Program-made: the position numbers and the translations under genes
Notes under the pieces: generated by a model
What the model saw: the letters and a program-made list of their open reading frames with translations, nothing else
What the model was told of the DNA's origin: nothing
The model's database searches: none
Part shown: positions 42,131-50,053 of the stretch, in pieces
Layout of the letters: every line of letters begins with the position of its first letter
Position numbering within the stretch: position 1 is the stretch's first letter
From: an uncultured Marinobacter sp.
Lineage (GTDB): Bacteria > Pseudomonadota > Gammaproteobacteria > Pseudomonadales > Oleiphilaceae
Length of the DNA: 64,000 nucleotides
Assembly (NCBI RefSeq): GCF_913055835.1
Contig: NZ_CAJXKQ010000001.1
Span: 186,001-250,000 of the forward strand
Reading direction: 5' to 3'

Positions 42131-42679
42131 ATGCCTGATACTCAGAATGCGCTGCTACTCGTGGATATCCAGAACGACTTTTGTGAAGGCGGAAGCCTCG
42201 CTGTTCCGGAGGCAAGCCAAATCCTGCCGGTGGTAAATCGCCTGATTGCTGAAGCCTCGGACGCGGGTCAGACGATTATCGCCAGCCGGGACTGGCACAC
42301 TGTCGATCACGCCAGTTTTGAGGCGCGCGGAGGTCCCTGGCCACCCCATTGCGTTCAGGATACCGAAGGCGCGGCGTTCCATGCCGGCATGCAGCTGCCG
42401 GATGACGCGGTGCGGGTCAGTAAGGGAACCGGATTCGACACCGATGCCTATTCGGCCTTCGACGGTACCCAGCTCGACAGCTTTCTCCAGCGACACGGTA
42501 TCGGCAAACTCAGGGTTGCGGGGCTGGCTCTGGACGTCTGTGTGCGGGCTACCGTGCTGGATGGGTTGAAATGCGGCTTCGATATCGAGCTGATAGCCGA
42601 CGGAACCCGTGCGGTTGATCGGGAAGGGGCCCCCGGGGTCTTTGAGGAGCTTCGGGCCGCCGGTGCGACCATAGGCTGA
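42131..42679 (+). CDS. pncA: Nicotinamidase
   Basis: A 182-residue cysteine amidohydrolase that converts nicotinamide to nicotinate in NAD salvage. The catalytic triad is Asp12 (VDIQNDF), Lys98 (VSKGT) and Cys137 (LDVCVRAT). Metal-binding residues are in SRDWHTVDH (Asp54, His56, His60). The cis-peptide region GLALDVCV is conserved. CGGGAGGTTTGAC precedes the ATG. It is followed after 27 bases by pncB, so the two consecutive salvage steps are paired. Confidence 0.94.
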   Translation: MPDTQNALLLVDIQNDFCEGGSLAVPEASQILPVVNRLIAEASDAGQTIIASRDWHTVDHASFEARGGPWPPHCVQDTEGAAFHAGMQLPDDAVRVSKGTGFDTDAYSAFDGTQLDSFLQRHGIGKLRVAGLALDVCVRATVLDGLKCGFDIELIADGTRAVDREGAPGVFEELRAAGATIG

Positions 42680-42706
42680 ACTTTCAGGATTATGCGAGGA
42701 GGGGCT

Positions 42707-44044
42707 TTGATTAAGCAGGAAGATCTTCCTCTGATGGTGGATCTGTATGAGTTGGCCATGGCCCAGGCCTACTGGGCAGAAGGCATGGCTGACACAGCGG
42801 TTTTCAGCCTGTTTTTCAGAGAATTGCCTGAGCACCGTAATTTTGTACTAGCCTGCGGCCAGCGGCACATTGCCGAGCTGATCGGTCAGCTGCGATTTAC
42901 CGAAGATTACATAGAGCGACTGCGACAGCTGAATCGGTTTCAGCCGGAGTTTCTGGACTGGCTCAAAGGGTTTCGCTTCAGCGGCAATATCCGTGCTGTC
43001 GAAGAGGGAACGCCGCTGTTCCCGCAGGAACCGATTCTGGAAGTGACCGCGCCGATAGCCGAGGCGCAGCTTCTGGAAAGCCTGATCATGAATTATGTCC
43101 ATCTTGAGTCGGTTCTGGCGTCAAAGGCAGTTCGCTTGACGTTTGCCGCCGACGGCAAACCGGTGGTGGATTTCGGCATGCGGAGGATGCACGGCCTGGA
43201 TGCTGCCCACCGGGGCGTGAGGGCTTACCGGTTGGCGGGACTGACAGGTACCAGCAACGTGCTTGCCGGCCTGGATTATGGCATGGATGTCAGTGGCACT
43301 ATGGCCCACAGCTTTGTGCAGGCGTACCCGGACGAAATGGAGGCGTTCAAGGTGTATGCACGGCTGTATCCGGGTACCACACTTCTTGTTGACACCTACG
43401 ACACCCGGCGAGCAGTGAGGCGTATCGTTGACTGGCTCCGGCAGGAACCCGGTGTGCGCATCGGGGCAATTCGACTTGATTCCGGAGACCTTGAACAAGA
43501 GGCCATGGATTGCCGGCAAATACTGGACGATGCCGGCTTCACGGAGATAAAGATCATGGCCAGCGGAGGCCTGGACGAATACCGGATTGCCGCGCTCTTG
43601 CAGGCGGGCGCACCCATTGATGGTTTTGGCGTTGGCACTGCCATCGGGGCAGCGAATGACGCCCCCGCCCTTGAATTGGCCTACAAACTGACCGAATACG
43701 CGGGTGAACCGAAGATGAAAAGCTCATCGGGCAAGACGTCCTGGCCGGGCCCAAAGCAGGTTTTTCGGCAGTTCGATGGTAATGGCATGGCCAAGGTCGA
43801 CATCATTGCGGGTATGGACGAACCAGTGGATGGCGCGCCGTTACTGGAGACCGTAATGGCGGACGGGGCGCTTTTGCCTGGCTTTCCGGCGCCCCTTGAT
43901 GACCTGGTATCGAGTGCCCGTGATGCCTTGGCCGCTCTGCCGGAGCCGTTCAAAAGATTGCAGCCGGCAAAGGCGTTTCCAGTGGAATTCACCGACTATC
44001 TGAAGAATCTTCAGGCCGAAACCCTCAAGAAAGTCTCTGTCTGA
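42707..44044 (+). CDS. pncB: Nicotinate phosphoribosyltransferase
   Basis: A 445-residue enzyme making nicotinate mononucleotide from nicotinate, PRPP and ATP. Landmarks: DLPLMVDLYELAMAQAYW, the catalytic His in AHRGVRAYRLAGLTGTSN, TYDTRRAVRRI, IRLDSGDLEQEA and FGVGTAIG. The start is a TTG at 42707 (LIKQED): GCGAGGAGGGGC lies directly before it, whereas the ATG at 42692 would put the ribosome site inside its own coding sequence. Length is typical of the family. Second step after PncA in the same operon. Confidence 0.92.
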   Translation: MIKQEDLPLMVDLYELAMAQAYWAEGMADTAVFSLFFRELPEHRNFVLACGQRHIAELIGQLRFTEDYIERLRQLNRFQPEFLDWLKGFRFSGNIRAVEEGTPLFPQEPILEVTAPIAEAQLLESLIMNYVHLESVLASKAVRLTFAADGKPVVDFGMRRMHGLDAAHRGVRAYRLAGLTGTSNVLAGLDYGMDVSGTMAHSFVQAYPDEMEAFKVYARLYPGTTLLVDTYDTRRAVRRIVDWLRQEPGVRIGAIRLDSGDLEQEAMDCRQILDDAGFTEIKIMASGGLDEYRIAALLQAGAPIDGFGVGTAIGAANDAPALELAYKLTEYAGEPKMKSSSGKTSWPGPKQVFRQFDGNGMAKVDIIAGMDEPVDGAPLLETVMADGALLPGFPAPLDDLVSSARDALAALPEPFKRLQPAKAFPVEFTDYLKNLQAETLKKVSV

Positions 44045-44071
44045 ACCGGCCCCGGTTGGCACCGGTAAGGC

Positions 44072-44737
44072 TTATGCGCCCCGGATGGTCCGGTGCCGGA
44101 TGGAGGAAACGAGCTGGTTCATCAGGTCCCGGGCCTCGCCCTCATGCAGGCTGTGGCATTTGTCCTGCAGTACCCGGCGGTCGTGGTTGGATGAGGCGCT
44201 GGAGACGTCTTTGAGCAAATCCAGATACTGGCAGGCGGCCAGGTGGGCCTTTATCTCGGCATCAATGAGCCTGGTTACCAGTTCATCAACGGATTCGGTG
44301 CAGAAGGGACGGTTCCGGTTCAGCAGGTTGCGCGCCTCCAGGGCTGCATTGCGGGCTTCCAGTCTGAGTTCGCCGGCGGCTTCGCCCGCTTCAACCGCTC
44401 TCAGGAACATGCCCAGGCGTTCGTGAAGATGCCATACCTGGGGCCAGATCTTGCTGTAGGCTTCCACTTCTGTACGGTAGCGGGCTTCCTCGACGGACGA
44501 GCCCGGCGCCCCGTTGCCGGCCTCCCCGGGGCGATTGAATTGCGCAACTCTTATGTCGTCAACTTCCCGCCAGAGGGTGTCGGAACGCTCGCGCAGCGCT
44601 GTTAACTGCTCCTCGTATCGGCTTCGAGCCCCGGAGCACAAAAACAGGGCTATAAGGGCGAGGATCGATGCCCCGGCAGCAAGAAGCAGTGGCAGGCTGC
44701 CTGCCGATATCATGCTCCAAAATGGGTCTGTATCCAT
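44072..44737 (-). CDS. Hypothetical membrane-anchored helical protein
   Basis: A 221-residue protein with one N-terminal membrane segment (SLPLLLAAGASILALIALFLCSG, about 14-36) and a long cytoplasmic or periplasmic helical part rich in Arg, Glu and Ala (YEEQLTALRERSDTLWREVDD). LQDKCHSLHEGEARDLMNQLVSSIRHR closes the protein. I recognise no domain. It converges on pncB with a 27-base gap and no distinct terminator. It follows the GNAT gene on the minus strand, 48 bases later. Confidence 0.65.
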   Translation of the reverse strand: MDTDPFWSMISAGSLPLLLAAGASILALIALFLCSGARSRYEEQLTALRERSDTLWREVDDIRVAQFNRPGEAGNGAPGSSVEEARYRTEVEAYSKIWPQVWHLHERLGMFLRAVEAGEAAGELRLEARNAALEARNLLNRNRPFCTESVDELVTRLIDAEIKAHLAACQYLDLLKDVSSASSNHDRRVLQDKCHSLHEGEARDLMNQLVSSIRHRTIRGA

Positions 44738-44785
44738 GGCTTCTGACCCCCACGAAAATCCTGTCTGGGTCTCTCAGTATAGAAG

Positions 44786-45952
44786 TTAATCCTGCGTCTG
44801 TTGTCGAAAGGGCAGGACTGATTGGGCATCGTTAAAGTAACCCCGGACGTCTTCCGCCTCCTCGTGGGTAAAGTTTTCAATGGCCTCCCGGAAGCCAGGG
44901 TGCATAATGCCGTGCCAGGAATGGGTAATCACCGGCTCAAAGCCTCGTACCAGTTTGTGTTCACCCTGGGCGCCGGCGTCGATGTGGCTCATGCCCAGAT
45001 CCATGGCCAGCTCGATACCCTGGTAATAGCAGGTCTCGAAGTGCAGGTGGTTGTATTCGTCCAGGCAGCCCCAGTAACGGCCATAGAGTGTGCTCTCGCC
45101 GGCCAGAAATAGCGCTCCGGCAATCATTTCGCCTTCGCGCTCAGCCATCACCAGATGAACATGCTCGGGTAACTTCTCCAGAAGCAGCTCAAAGAATTGC
45201 TTGTTGAGGTAGGGCCGTTGACCACGCTTGAGATAGGTTGCCTGGTAGAACACATAGAAGGCGGAGAGTACATGCTCCGGAATGCCCCGGCCGTGGAAGC
45301 GGGTAAAGGAAATACCCTGTTCCGCAACTTGCCGACGCTCCTTGCGTATGGATTTTCGCTTGCGGGACGTCAATGCACCCAGAAAATCCTCGAAGTTCCC
45401 ATAGCCGTGGTTGTGCCAGTGGAACTGACATCCGATACGGTGTAGCTCCCGGTCGTGGTGGAGCAGTTTCTGGTCCTCGCTGTCCGGAAACAGCAGGTGC
45501 CAGGAGTGGGCGCCCAGTGTGTCGGTCAGGGTGTCGAGCAGATCATGAATCTGTTCGGCGGTCAGTTGTTGACGCAGATCCGGATCCAGCAACAACCGGG
45601 GGCCTGCAGAGGGCGTGAAAGGAATGGCAATCAACAGCTTTGGGTAATACGAAAGGCCATGTCGCTGGTAGGCATCGGCCCAGGCCCAATCGAAAACATA
45701 CTCCCCCATGGAGTGGCTTTTCAGGAAAGCCGGTGCCAGGCCGACGATTCTGCCCTCCACCTTGAACACAAGGTGGCTGGGTGACCAACCGGTGGCTTCT
45801 GATGTGCAACCGGACGCTTCCAGAGCCTGGAAAAATTCGTAGCGAAGAAAAGGGTTGGAATGCCCAGCCAGCCGTTCCCACTGCCTGGCGGGAATATCAT
45901 CAATGCTGGTGCACGTTTCCAGTGTAAGGGTTGCTGGTCCGGGTTCTGGCAT
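44786..45952 (-). CDS. DUF482/GNAT-like N-acyltransferase (peptidogalycan biosynthesis family)
   Basis: A 388-residue protein of the PF04339 (DUF482) family, related to FemABX aminoacyltransferases. It has RQWERLAGHSNPFLRYEFFQALE near the N-terminus, SRKRKSIRKERR, YLKRGQRPYLNKQFFELL, LYGRYWGC and LHFETCYYQGIELA with HIDAGAQGEHKLVRGFEP. Start at 45952 (MPEPG) is preferred, since the upstream 32 codons (MPLCRTFTMAFG) have odd composition and the gene start at 45952 leaves room for promoters before the divergent response regulator. The acceptor molecule is unknown. Confidence 0.85.
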   Translation of the reverse strand: MPEPGPATLTLETCTSIDDIPARQWERLAGHSNPFLRYEFFQALEASGCTSEATGWSPSHLVFKVEGRIVGLAPAFLKSHSMGEYVFDWAWADAYQRHGLSYYPKLLIAIPFTPSAGPRLLLDPDLRQQLTAEQIHDLLDTLTDTLGAHSWHLLFPDSEDQKLLHHDRELHRIGCQFHWHNHGYGNFEDFLGALTSRKRKSIRKERRQVAEQGISFTRFHGRGIPEHVLSAFYVFYQATYLKRGQRPYLNKQFFELLLEKLPEHVHLVMAEREGEMIAGALFLAGESTLYGRYWGCLDEYNHLHFETCYYQGIELAMDLGMSHIDAGAQGEHKLVRGFEPVITHSWHGIMHPGFREAIENFTHEEAEDVRGYFNDAQSVLPFRQQTQD

Positions 45953-46126
45953 GGTGGGTGAAAACTCCTTTGTGTACCCGATACCATACGTCAGAAGATG
46001 GCTTCTGATCACCCCGAAAGCCATTGTAAAGGTTCTGCAAAGGGGCAAGCCCGAATCAGCGGCCTGCGGGTGGCGTGTTAGACTTCAGGCAGCAACGGTT
46101 GCCGGTGCGACAGGTGGAGAAGTGAT

Positions 46127-46813
46127 ATGCAGAACAGGGTGTTACTGGTCGAGGACGATGATGAACTGCGAGAGCTGCTTGCCCGCTACCTCAGCAACCA
46201 GGGGTTCACCGTCCGCGAGGCGGCAAACGGTCGGGACGGACTGGCCCTGGCGCTCGGCCAGGACTGCGATATCGTGGTTCTCGACATCATGCTGCCAGAC
46301 ATCAGTGGCCTTGAGGTACTACGGGAGTTGAGGGCAGAGACTCATCTGCCGGTGGTACTGCTGACTGCCCGCGGCGATGAGACGGATCGGATTGTGGGTT
46401 TTGAAGTGGGTGCTGATGACTACATTCCCAAACCATGTAATCCGCGGGAGCTGGTGGCCCGACTGCAGGCGCTGTTGCGACGGATTGCCTGGGACCAGAA
46501 AACTGAAGTTAATGCTGCGCGGACATACGGCGACCTCCGTGTCGAGCCGGGTCATCGCCGGATCTATCAGAACGATGTGGCGATGGAGCTGACTGCCACT
46601 GAATACGAGGTTCTGCAGGTTCTGCTGGCGCATGCCGGCAGCGTGGTGCGCAAGACCGATCTCATGCAGTGGGCACTTGGTCGGCGGCTGGAGGCCTACG
46701 ACCGTACCCTTGATATGCACATCAGCAACCTACGCAAAAAGCTGGGCAATGACGATCCGCCACGGATCGAAACCGTTCGGGGGCTGGGTTATAGCTATCG
46801 GGTGCCGGAATGA
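46127..46813 (+). CDS. OmpR-family response regulator (CpxR-like)
   Basis: A 228-residue regulator: a receiver domain with the phosphate-accepting Asp53 (VVLDIMLPDISG), the acidic pair at 10-12 and Lys at KPCNPREL, and a winged-helix DNA-binding domain (LTATEYEVLQVLL, DRTLDMHISNLRKKLG, ETVRGLGYSYRVPE). Overall similarity in my memory is closest to CpxR, the envelope-stress regulator. GTGGAGAAGTGAT precedes the ATG. It overlaps the histidine-kinase gene by four bases (ATGA). Confidence 0.93.
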   Translation: MQNRVLLVEDDDELRELLARYLSNQGFTVREAANGRDGLALALGQDCDIVVLDIMLPDISGLEVLRELRAETHLPVVLLTARGDETDRIVGFEVGADDYIPKPCNPRELVARLQALLRRIAWDQKTEVNAARTYGDLRVEPGHRRIYQNDVAMELTATEYEVLQVLLAHAGSVVRKTDLMQWALGRRLEAYDRTLDMHISNLRKKLGNDDPPRIETVRGLGYSYRVPE

Positions 46814-48132
46814 AGCAACGGCCCATGTTTCCCCTGTTCTGGCGTATTTTTCTCTCGATCTGGCTGGCCATGGTTGTCACCGTGGTGGCCAGCAACCTGG
46901 CAACCAGAATGCTCCTGGACCGGGAACGTGAAGCCATCGAGCGGCAGGCGGGGCTCAGGGATCTGGCAGAAGAAGCGATCGCAATTCGCGAGGCTGGTGA
47001 TCGCGGTGCTGCCTGGCGCTTTCTGCGGGATGAGGGAGAGCGACTTGAATTGTTTCTGGTGCTGCTCGAGCAGGATGAAAACGATGGCAAGTTGCCTTCG
47101 TTCATTAGAGACCGAATGAAATCCGGATGGTATCCACAGAAACCGGCGGTTCTGGATGTTGGCAACGGTTACAGGTTGGTAGCCTGGCCCCGGGTGCAGG
47201 GCGCTGGCTGGCTCAACCCCCGATTCTTTCGCGCTATCGAGCTGGGGCTGGCCTTGCTGATGATTTCCCTGGCGTGCTGGTGGATTGCCCGCCTCGTATC
47301 ACGACCGCTCCGGCATATGGAAACCACGGCCAGGGCGATTGCGGAGGGGGATAAGTCACTGAGGGTTAGCGAGAAGATTGCACAGCGCCGGGATGAGGTT
47401 GGGCAGTTGGCAACGGCTTTCAATGGGATGACAGAGCAGCTTTGCAGCCTGCTGGAACGACAAAAGCACCTGCTCCGGGATATCTCCCATGACCTGAGGA
47501 CACCGCTCACTCGCCAACGTATCGCCATCGAGCTGGCAAGCGAGGCCGGTGCGGACGAGGAGCTGATGGCGAGTATTTTGCGCCAGAACGAACGGCTTGA
47601 AACCATGACCGGGCAGATACTGACGCTTTACCGGGTCACTGAAGCCGGCGGCGATATCGAGCGCGAGCCCCTCCGGCTGGTCCATGTGATCAATCAGGTT
47701 CTGAAGGATGCCGCAGATTACGCCGAACAACAGGGTGTGGACTGCAAGCTTGTGGTTGCGCCGGAAAGCTCGCGGGCATCAGTGCTGGGCGATGAAGGCC
47801 TTTTACAGCGCGCTATCGATAACGTGCTTCAGAATGCCCTTGATCACACACCGCCTGGCAGGGCGGTTCATCTGGTCGTGACCGTGGCAGATGACTGGCT
47901 GACCCTGACGGTTGATGACGAGGGGCCGGGCGTTCCGGTTGAGCTGATGGGTCAGCTTTTCGAGCCGTTCTTTCGGGCGGACAAGTCTCGGGGAGGCAAG
48001 GGCTGGGGACTGGGCCTTGCCATCGCCAGAGACATTGTTGCCGCCCACGATGGTGTCATTGCGGCAGAAGCCGGTGAGTATGGCGGCTTACGGGTGACGG
48101 TTCGTCTGCCGGTGTTTTTCGGAGCTGGTTGA
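46810..48132 (+). CDS. Sensor histidine kinase (CpxA-like)
   Basis: A 440-residue inner-membrane kinase. TM1 (IFLSIWLAMVVTVVAS, 13-28), a roughly 110-residue periplasmic region, TM2 (LGLALLMISLACWWIA, 145-160), HAMP (161-213), dimerisation domain with His227 in RDISHDLRTPLTRQR and a HATPase domain with N box NVLQNALDHTP, G1 VDDEGPGVP and G2 GKGWGLGLAIARDI. Shorter periplasmic domain than EnvZ-type sensors; the similarity pattern suggests a CpxA relative sensing envelope stress. Translationally coupled to the response regulator. No cpxP is present here. Confidence 0.92.
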   Translation: MKQRPMFPLFWRIFLSIWLAMVVTVVASNLATRMLLDREREAIERQAGLRDLAEEAIAIREAGDRGAAWRFLRDEGERLELFLVLLEQDENDGKLPSFIRDRMKSGWYPQKPAVLDVGNGYRLVAWPRVQGAGWLNPRFFRAIELGLALLMISLACWWIARLVSRPLRHMETTARAIAEGDKSLRVSEKIAQRRDEVGQLATAFNGMTEQLCSLLERQKHLLRDISHDLRTPLTRQRIAIELASEAGADEELMASILRQNERLETMTGQILTLYRVTEAGGDIEREPLRLVHVINQVLKDAADYAEQQGVDCKLVVAPESSRASVLGDEGLLQRAIDNVLQNALDHTPPGRAVHLVVTVADDWLTLTVDDEGPGVPVELMGQLFEPFFRADKSRGGKGWGLGLAIARDIVAAHDGVIAAEAGEYGGLRVTVRLPVFFGAG

Positions 48133-48288
48133 TTCCGTCTCCGGATCGGAGGGCTTCAGTTTCTCAGCACCGGAAAAGTCGATACCCTCTTGCAGCTCGT
48201 CCTCGTCAAACCGGATCCCGCAGGCTGCCTTGCGGATTCTTGCGGGTTTGGCAGTGCCCGGGTTGTTGTACTCGTCGTCAGAGGCCAT
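48088..48288 (-). CDS. Possible small charged protein overlapping the kinase 3' end
   Basis: A 66-residue open frame on the strand opposite the kinase and yigZ (MASDDEYNNPGTAKPARIRK start; FDEDELQEGIDFSG in the middle). Its composition is acidic and hydrophilic and looks protein-like. Against it: no ribosome site, its ATG is only 12 bases from the divergent yigZ start, and its last 45 bases overlap the kinase gene. Not in any family I know. Confidence 0.42.
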   Translation of the reverse strand: MASDDEYNNPGTAKPARIRKAACGIRFDEDELQEGIDFSGAEKLKPSDPETESTSSEKHRQTNRHP

Positions 48289-48300
48289 AGGTCGTTGTCC

Positions 48301-48906
48301 ATGAAAAAAGATTACCCCGTTCCCGCAGGATACCTTGAGCGTGAAACGGAAGTGAAGAAAAGCCGGTTCATTGCACGGGTGGCCCCGGTGAGCTCCCGGG
48401 AAGAGGTGAAAGACTGGCTTGAACAGGCGCACCAGGACCATCCGGACGCCCGCCATATCTGCTGGGCTTACCAGATCGGCCGCCCCGGTTCTGCCGCCGA
48501 GGCCGCCATGAACGATGATGGCGAGCCTTCCGGAACGGCCGGCAAGCCGATTCTTAATGTGATTCAGCACAAGGATATGGGCGATGTCCTGGTGATGGTG
48601 ATCCGGTACTTCGGCGGTATAAAGCTGGGTGCCGGCGGACTGGTGCGGGCTTATGCCGGTGCCGCAGAGAGTGTTCTGTCTGCCGTTGACCGGGTGGTCC
48701 AGAAACCCATGACCAACGCGCGGGTGTCCCTGTCCTTCGCCGATGAACAGCCCCTTCGCCATTGGTGCGATGTGAACGGTGCATCGGTGGAGTCGGTTGA
48801 TTATGGGGCGTCCGTCCGTGCCCATGTGCTGGTTCCGGAGGACCTCCAGGCGGAGTTCGGGGCGTTCTGCGATGCCCAGAAGCTGGATTACAGTTTTGAA
48901 AGATGA
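48301..48906 (+). CDS. yigZ: YigZ/IMPACT-family protein
   Basis: A 201-residue protein: an N-terminal UPF0029 domain (KKSRFIARVAPVSSREEVKDWLEQAHQDHPDARHICWAYQ, split 20-59), DDGEPSGTAGKPIL, and VMVIRYFGGIKLGAGGLVRAYAGAA, followed by a C-terminal DUF1949 domain. Relatives of mammalian IMPACT; bacterial function is not established, though YigZ members bind nucleic-acid-like or ribosome-related targets in structural studies. The start is the ATG at 48301 (MKKDYPVPAGYLE), because the 37-codon in-frame extension upstream has poor composition. Confidence 0.92.
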   Translation: MKKDYPVPAGYLERETEVKKSRFIARVAPVSSREEVKDWLEQAHQDHPDARHICWAYQIGRPGSAAEAAMNDDGEPSGTAGKPILNVIQHKDMGDVLVMVIRYFGGIKLGAGGLVRAYAGAAESVLSAVDRVVQKPMTNARVSLSFADEQPLRHWCDVNGASVESVDYGASVRAHVLVPEDLQAEFGAFCDAQKLDYSFER

Positions 48907-48985
48907 TGGATCCCGGGGGCATCGTCACGCGTTAGCTACGCGTATACTGTTTGAATAGCGATCTTCTCAATTGAGGGCAGAAATC

Positions 48986-49516
48986 ATGATGCGTTTTCTG
49001 ATGTTGGCGGTTGTTGCACTGGCCATGACCGGTTGCGCCAGCAATGTGGTGACCGACTACAACTCGTCTGTGGTTTTTGGAAATTATTCATCCTGGGCGT
49101 TTGCCAGTGGTACGAACGAGTCGTCATTTACCTCACTCGATGGCACACGGGTACGCAGTGCCGTTGAGCGAGAGCTGAATCGCAAAGCATTGCGACAGGT
49201 GCCTGAGGCCGAGGCGGACTTGCTCGTCAGCTGGCAGATTGTCCCGGAAGAGCGGCTCGAACAGACTGGCCTGGGCCTCGGGTTTGGCTTCGGTAGCGGT
49301 AATTTCGGCTGGGCTCTGTCCGCGCCGCCACCGGTGCGTGAGATTGAAGAGGGCAAGCTGGTCGTCGAGCTGGCGGACAGCGAGACGAAGGAAGTTGTCT
49401 GGCGTGCAGCCAGCCGACGCTATCTGAATGAAAACCAGTTACCGGAAACCCGCAGGGAACTGATCGACGAAGTCGTGGCTGAAATGTTTACCAAGTACCC
49501 TCCCGGTCTTGATTGA
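48986..49516 (+). CDS. DUF4136-family lipoprotein
   Basis: A 176-residue lipoprotein; two adjacent ATGs at 48986 and 48989 follow GAGGGCAGAAATC. The lipobox is AMTG-Cys (residue 17), with Ala at +2, so sorting to the outer membrane is predicted. The mature domain carries YNSSVVFGNYSSWAFAS, VERELNRKALRQVPEAEADLLVSW and the Gly-rich GLGLGFGFGSGNFGWAL, the DUF4136 layout, ending in EVVWRAASRRY and ELIDEVVAEMFTKYPP. Function unknown. Promoter-like TATACT at about 48943 is plausible. Confidence 0.85.
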   Translation: MMRFLMLAVVALAMTGCASNVVTDYNSSVVFGNYSSWAFASGTNESSFTSLDGTRVRSAVERELNRKALRQVPEAEADLLVSWQIVPEERLEQTGLGLGFGFGSGNFGWALSAPPPVREIEEGKLVVELADSETKEVVWRAASRRYLNENQLPETRRELIDEVVAEMFTKYPPGLD

Positions 49517-49551
49517 AAGACCTGGCAGGACAGCAATTGCACGGAGACGGA

Positions 49552-49908
49552 ATGAAGAAGCGATCTGAGGGCGGTCTGGTTTTCTCGACCGAAAAGGGGC
49601 GAATGTGCCCGGATTGCCGCAACCCGGTGGATGAATGCACCTGCAAGGCAGCATCACCGCCTGCCGGAGACGGTATCGTCCGGGTGAGCCGGGAAACCAA
49701 GGGCCGGAAGGGCAAGGGTGTCACCCTGATCACCGGTATCCCGCTCGACGACAAGGAACTCAAAGCCTACGCCAAGGTGTTGAAAGCCAAATGTGGCACT
49801 GGCGGCACGGTAAAAGACGGTGTGGTCGAAATCCAGGGCGACCAGCGCGACCTTCTGGTTCCATTGCTGGAACAGAAGGGGTGGACCGTCAAACGCGCTG
49901 GTGGCTGA
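49552..49908 (+). CDS. SUI1/eIF1-family translation factor (YciH-like)
   Basis: A 118-residue protein. A short CPDC...CTC zinc-like motif (CPDCRNPVDECTC, about 19-31) precedes the SUI1 domain: VRVSRETKGRKGKGVTLITG, KAYAKVLKAKCGTGGTV and EIQGDQRDLLVPLLEQKGW. It matches bacterial YciH, a homologue of eukaryotic initiation factor eIF1 with proposed roles in start-site fidelity. GGAGACGGA supports the ATG at 49552; the open frame further upstream is not conserved. Gap of 35 bases from the lipoprotein gene, so read-through is possible. Confidence 0.92.
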   Translation: MKKRSEGGLVFSTEKGRMCPDCRNPVDECTCKAASPPAGDGIVRVSRETKGRKGKGVTLITGIPLDDKELKAYAKVLKAKCGTGGTVKDGVVEIQGDQRDLLVPLLEQKGWTVKRAGG

Positions 49909-50002
49909 TGGTATGACACGCAATTCCCCATTGCTCACGCTACAATAGAGCCCTCGAACAACGAATCCCGAGTTTTACATCAACCGGAATCTGGCCGGAA
50001 AT

Positions 50003-50023
50003 CCCCGGGGTATATCCCTGGGG
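50003..50023 (+). other. GC-rich hairpin in the dadA leader
   Basis: CCCCGGGG and CCCTGGGG pair (8 bp, one G-U) around TATAT, ending 30 bases before dadA's ATG. It might be an operator or leader structure. GGAGG (about 50042-50046) provides the ribosome site downstream. Confidence 0.4.
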
Positions 50024-50053
50024 GTGGCAAGTTTCGTTCTACCGGAGGCAAGC

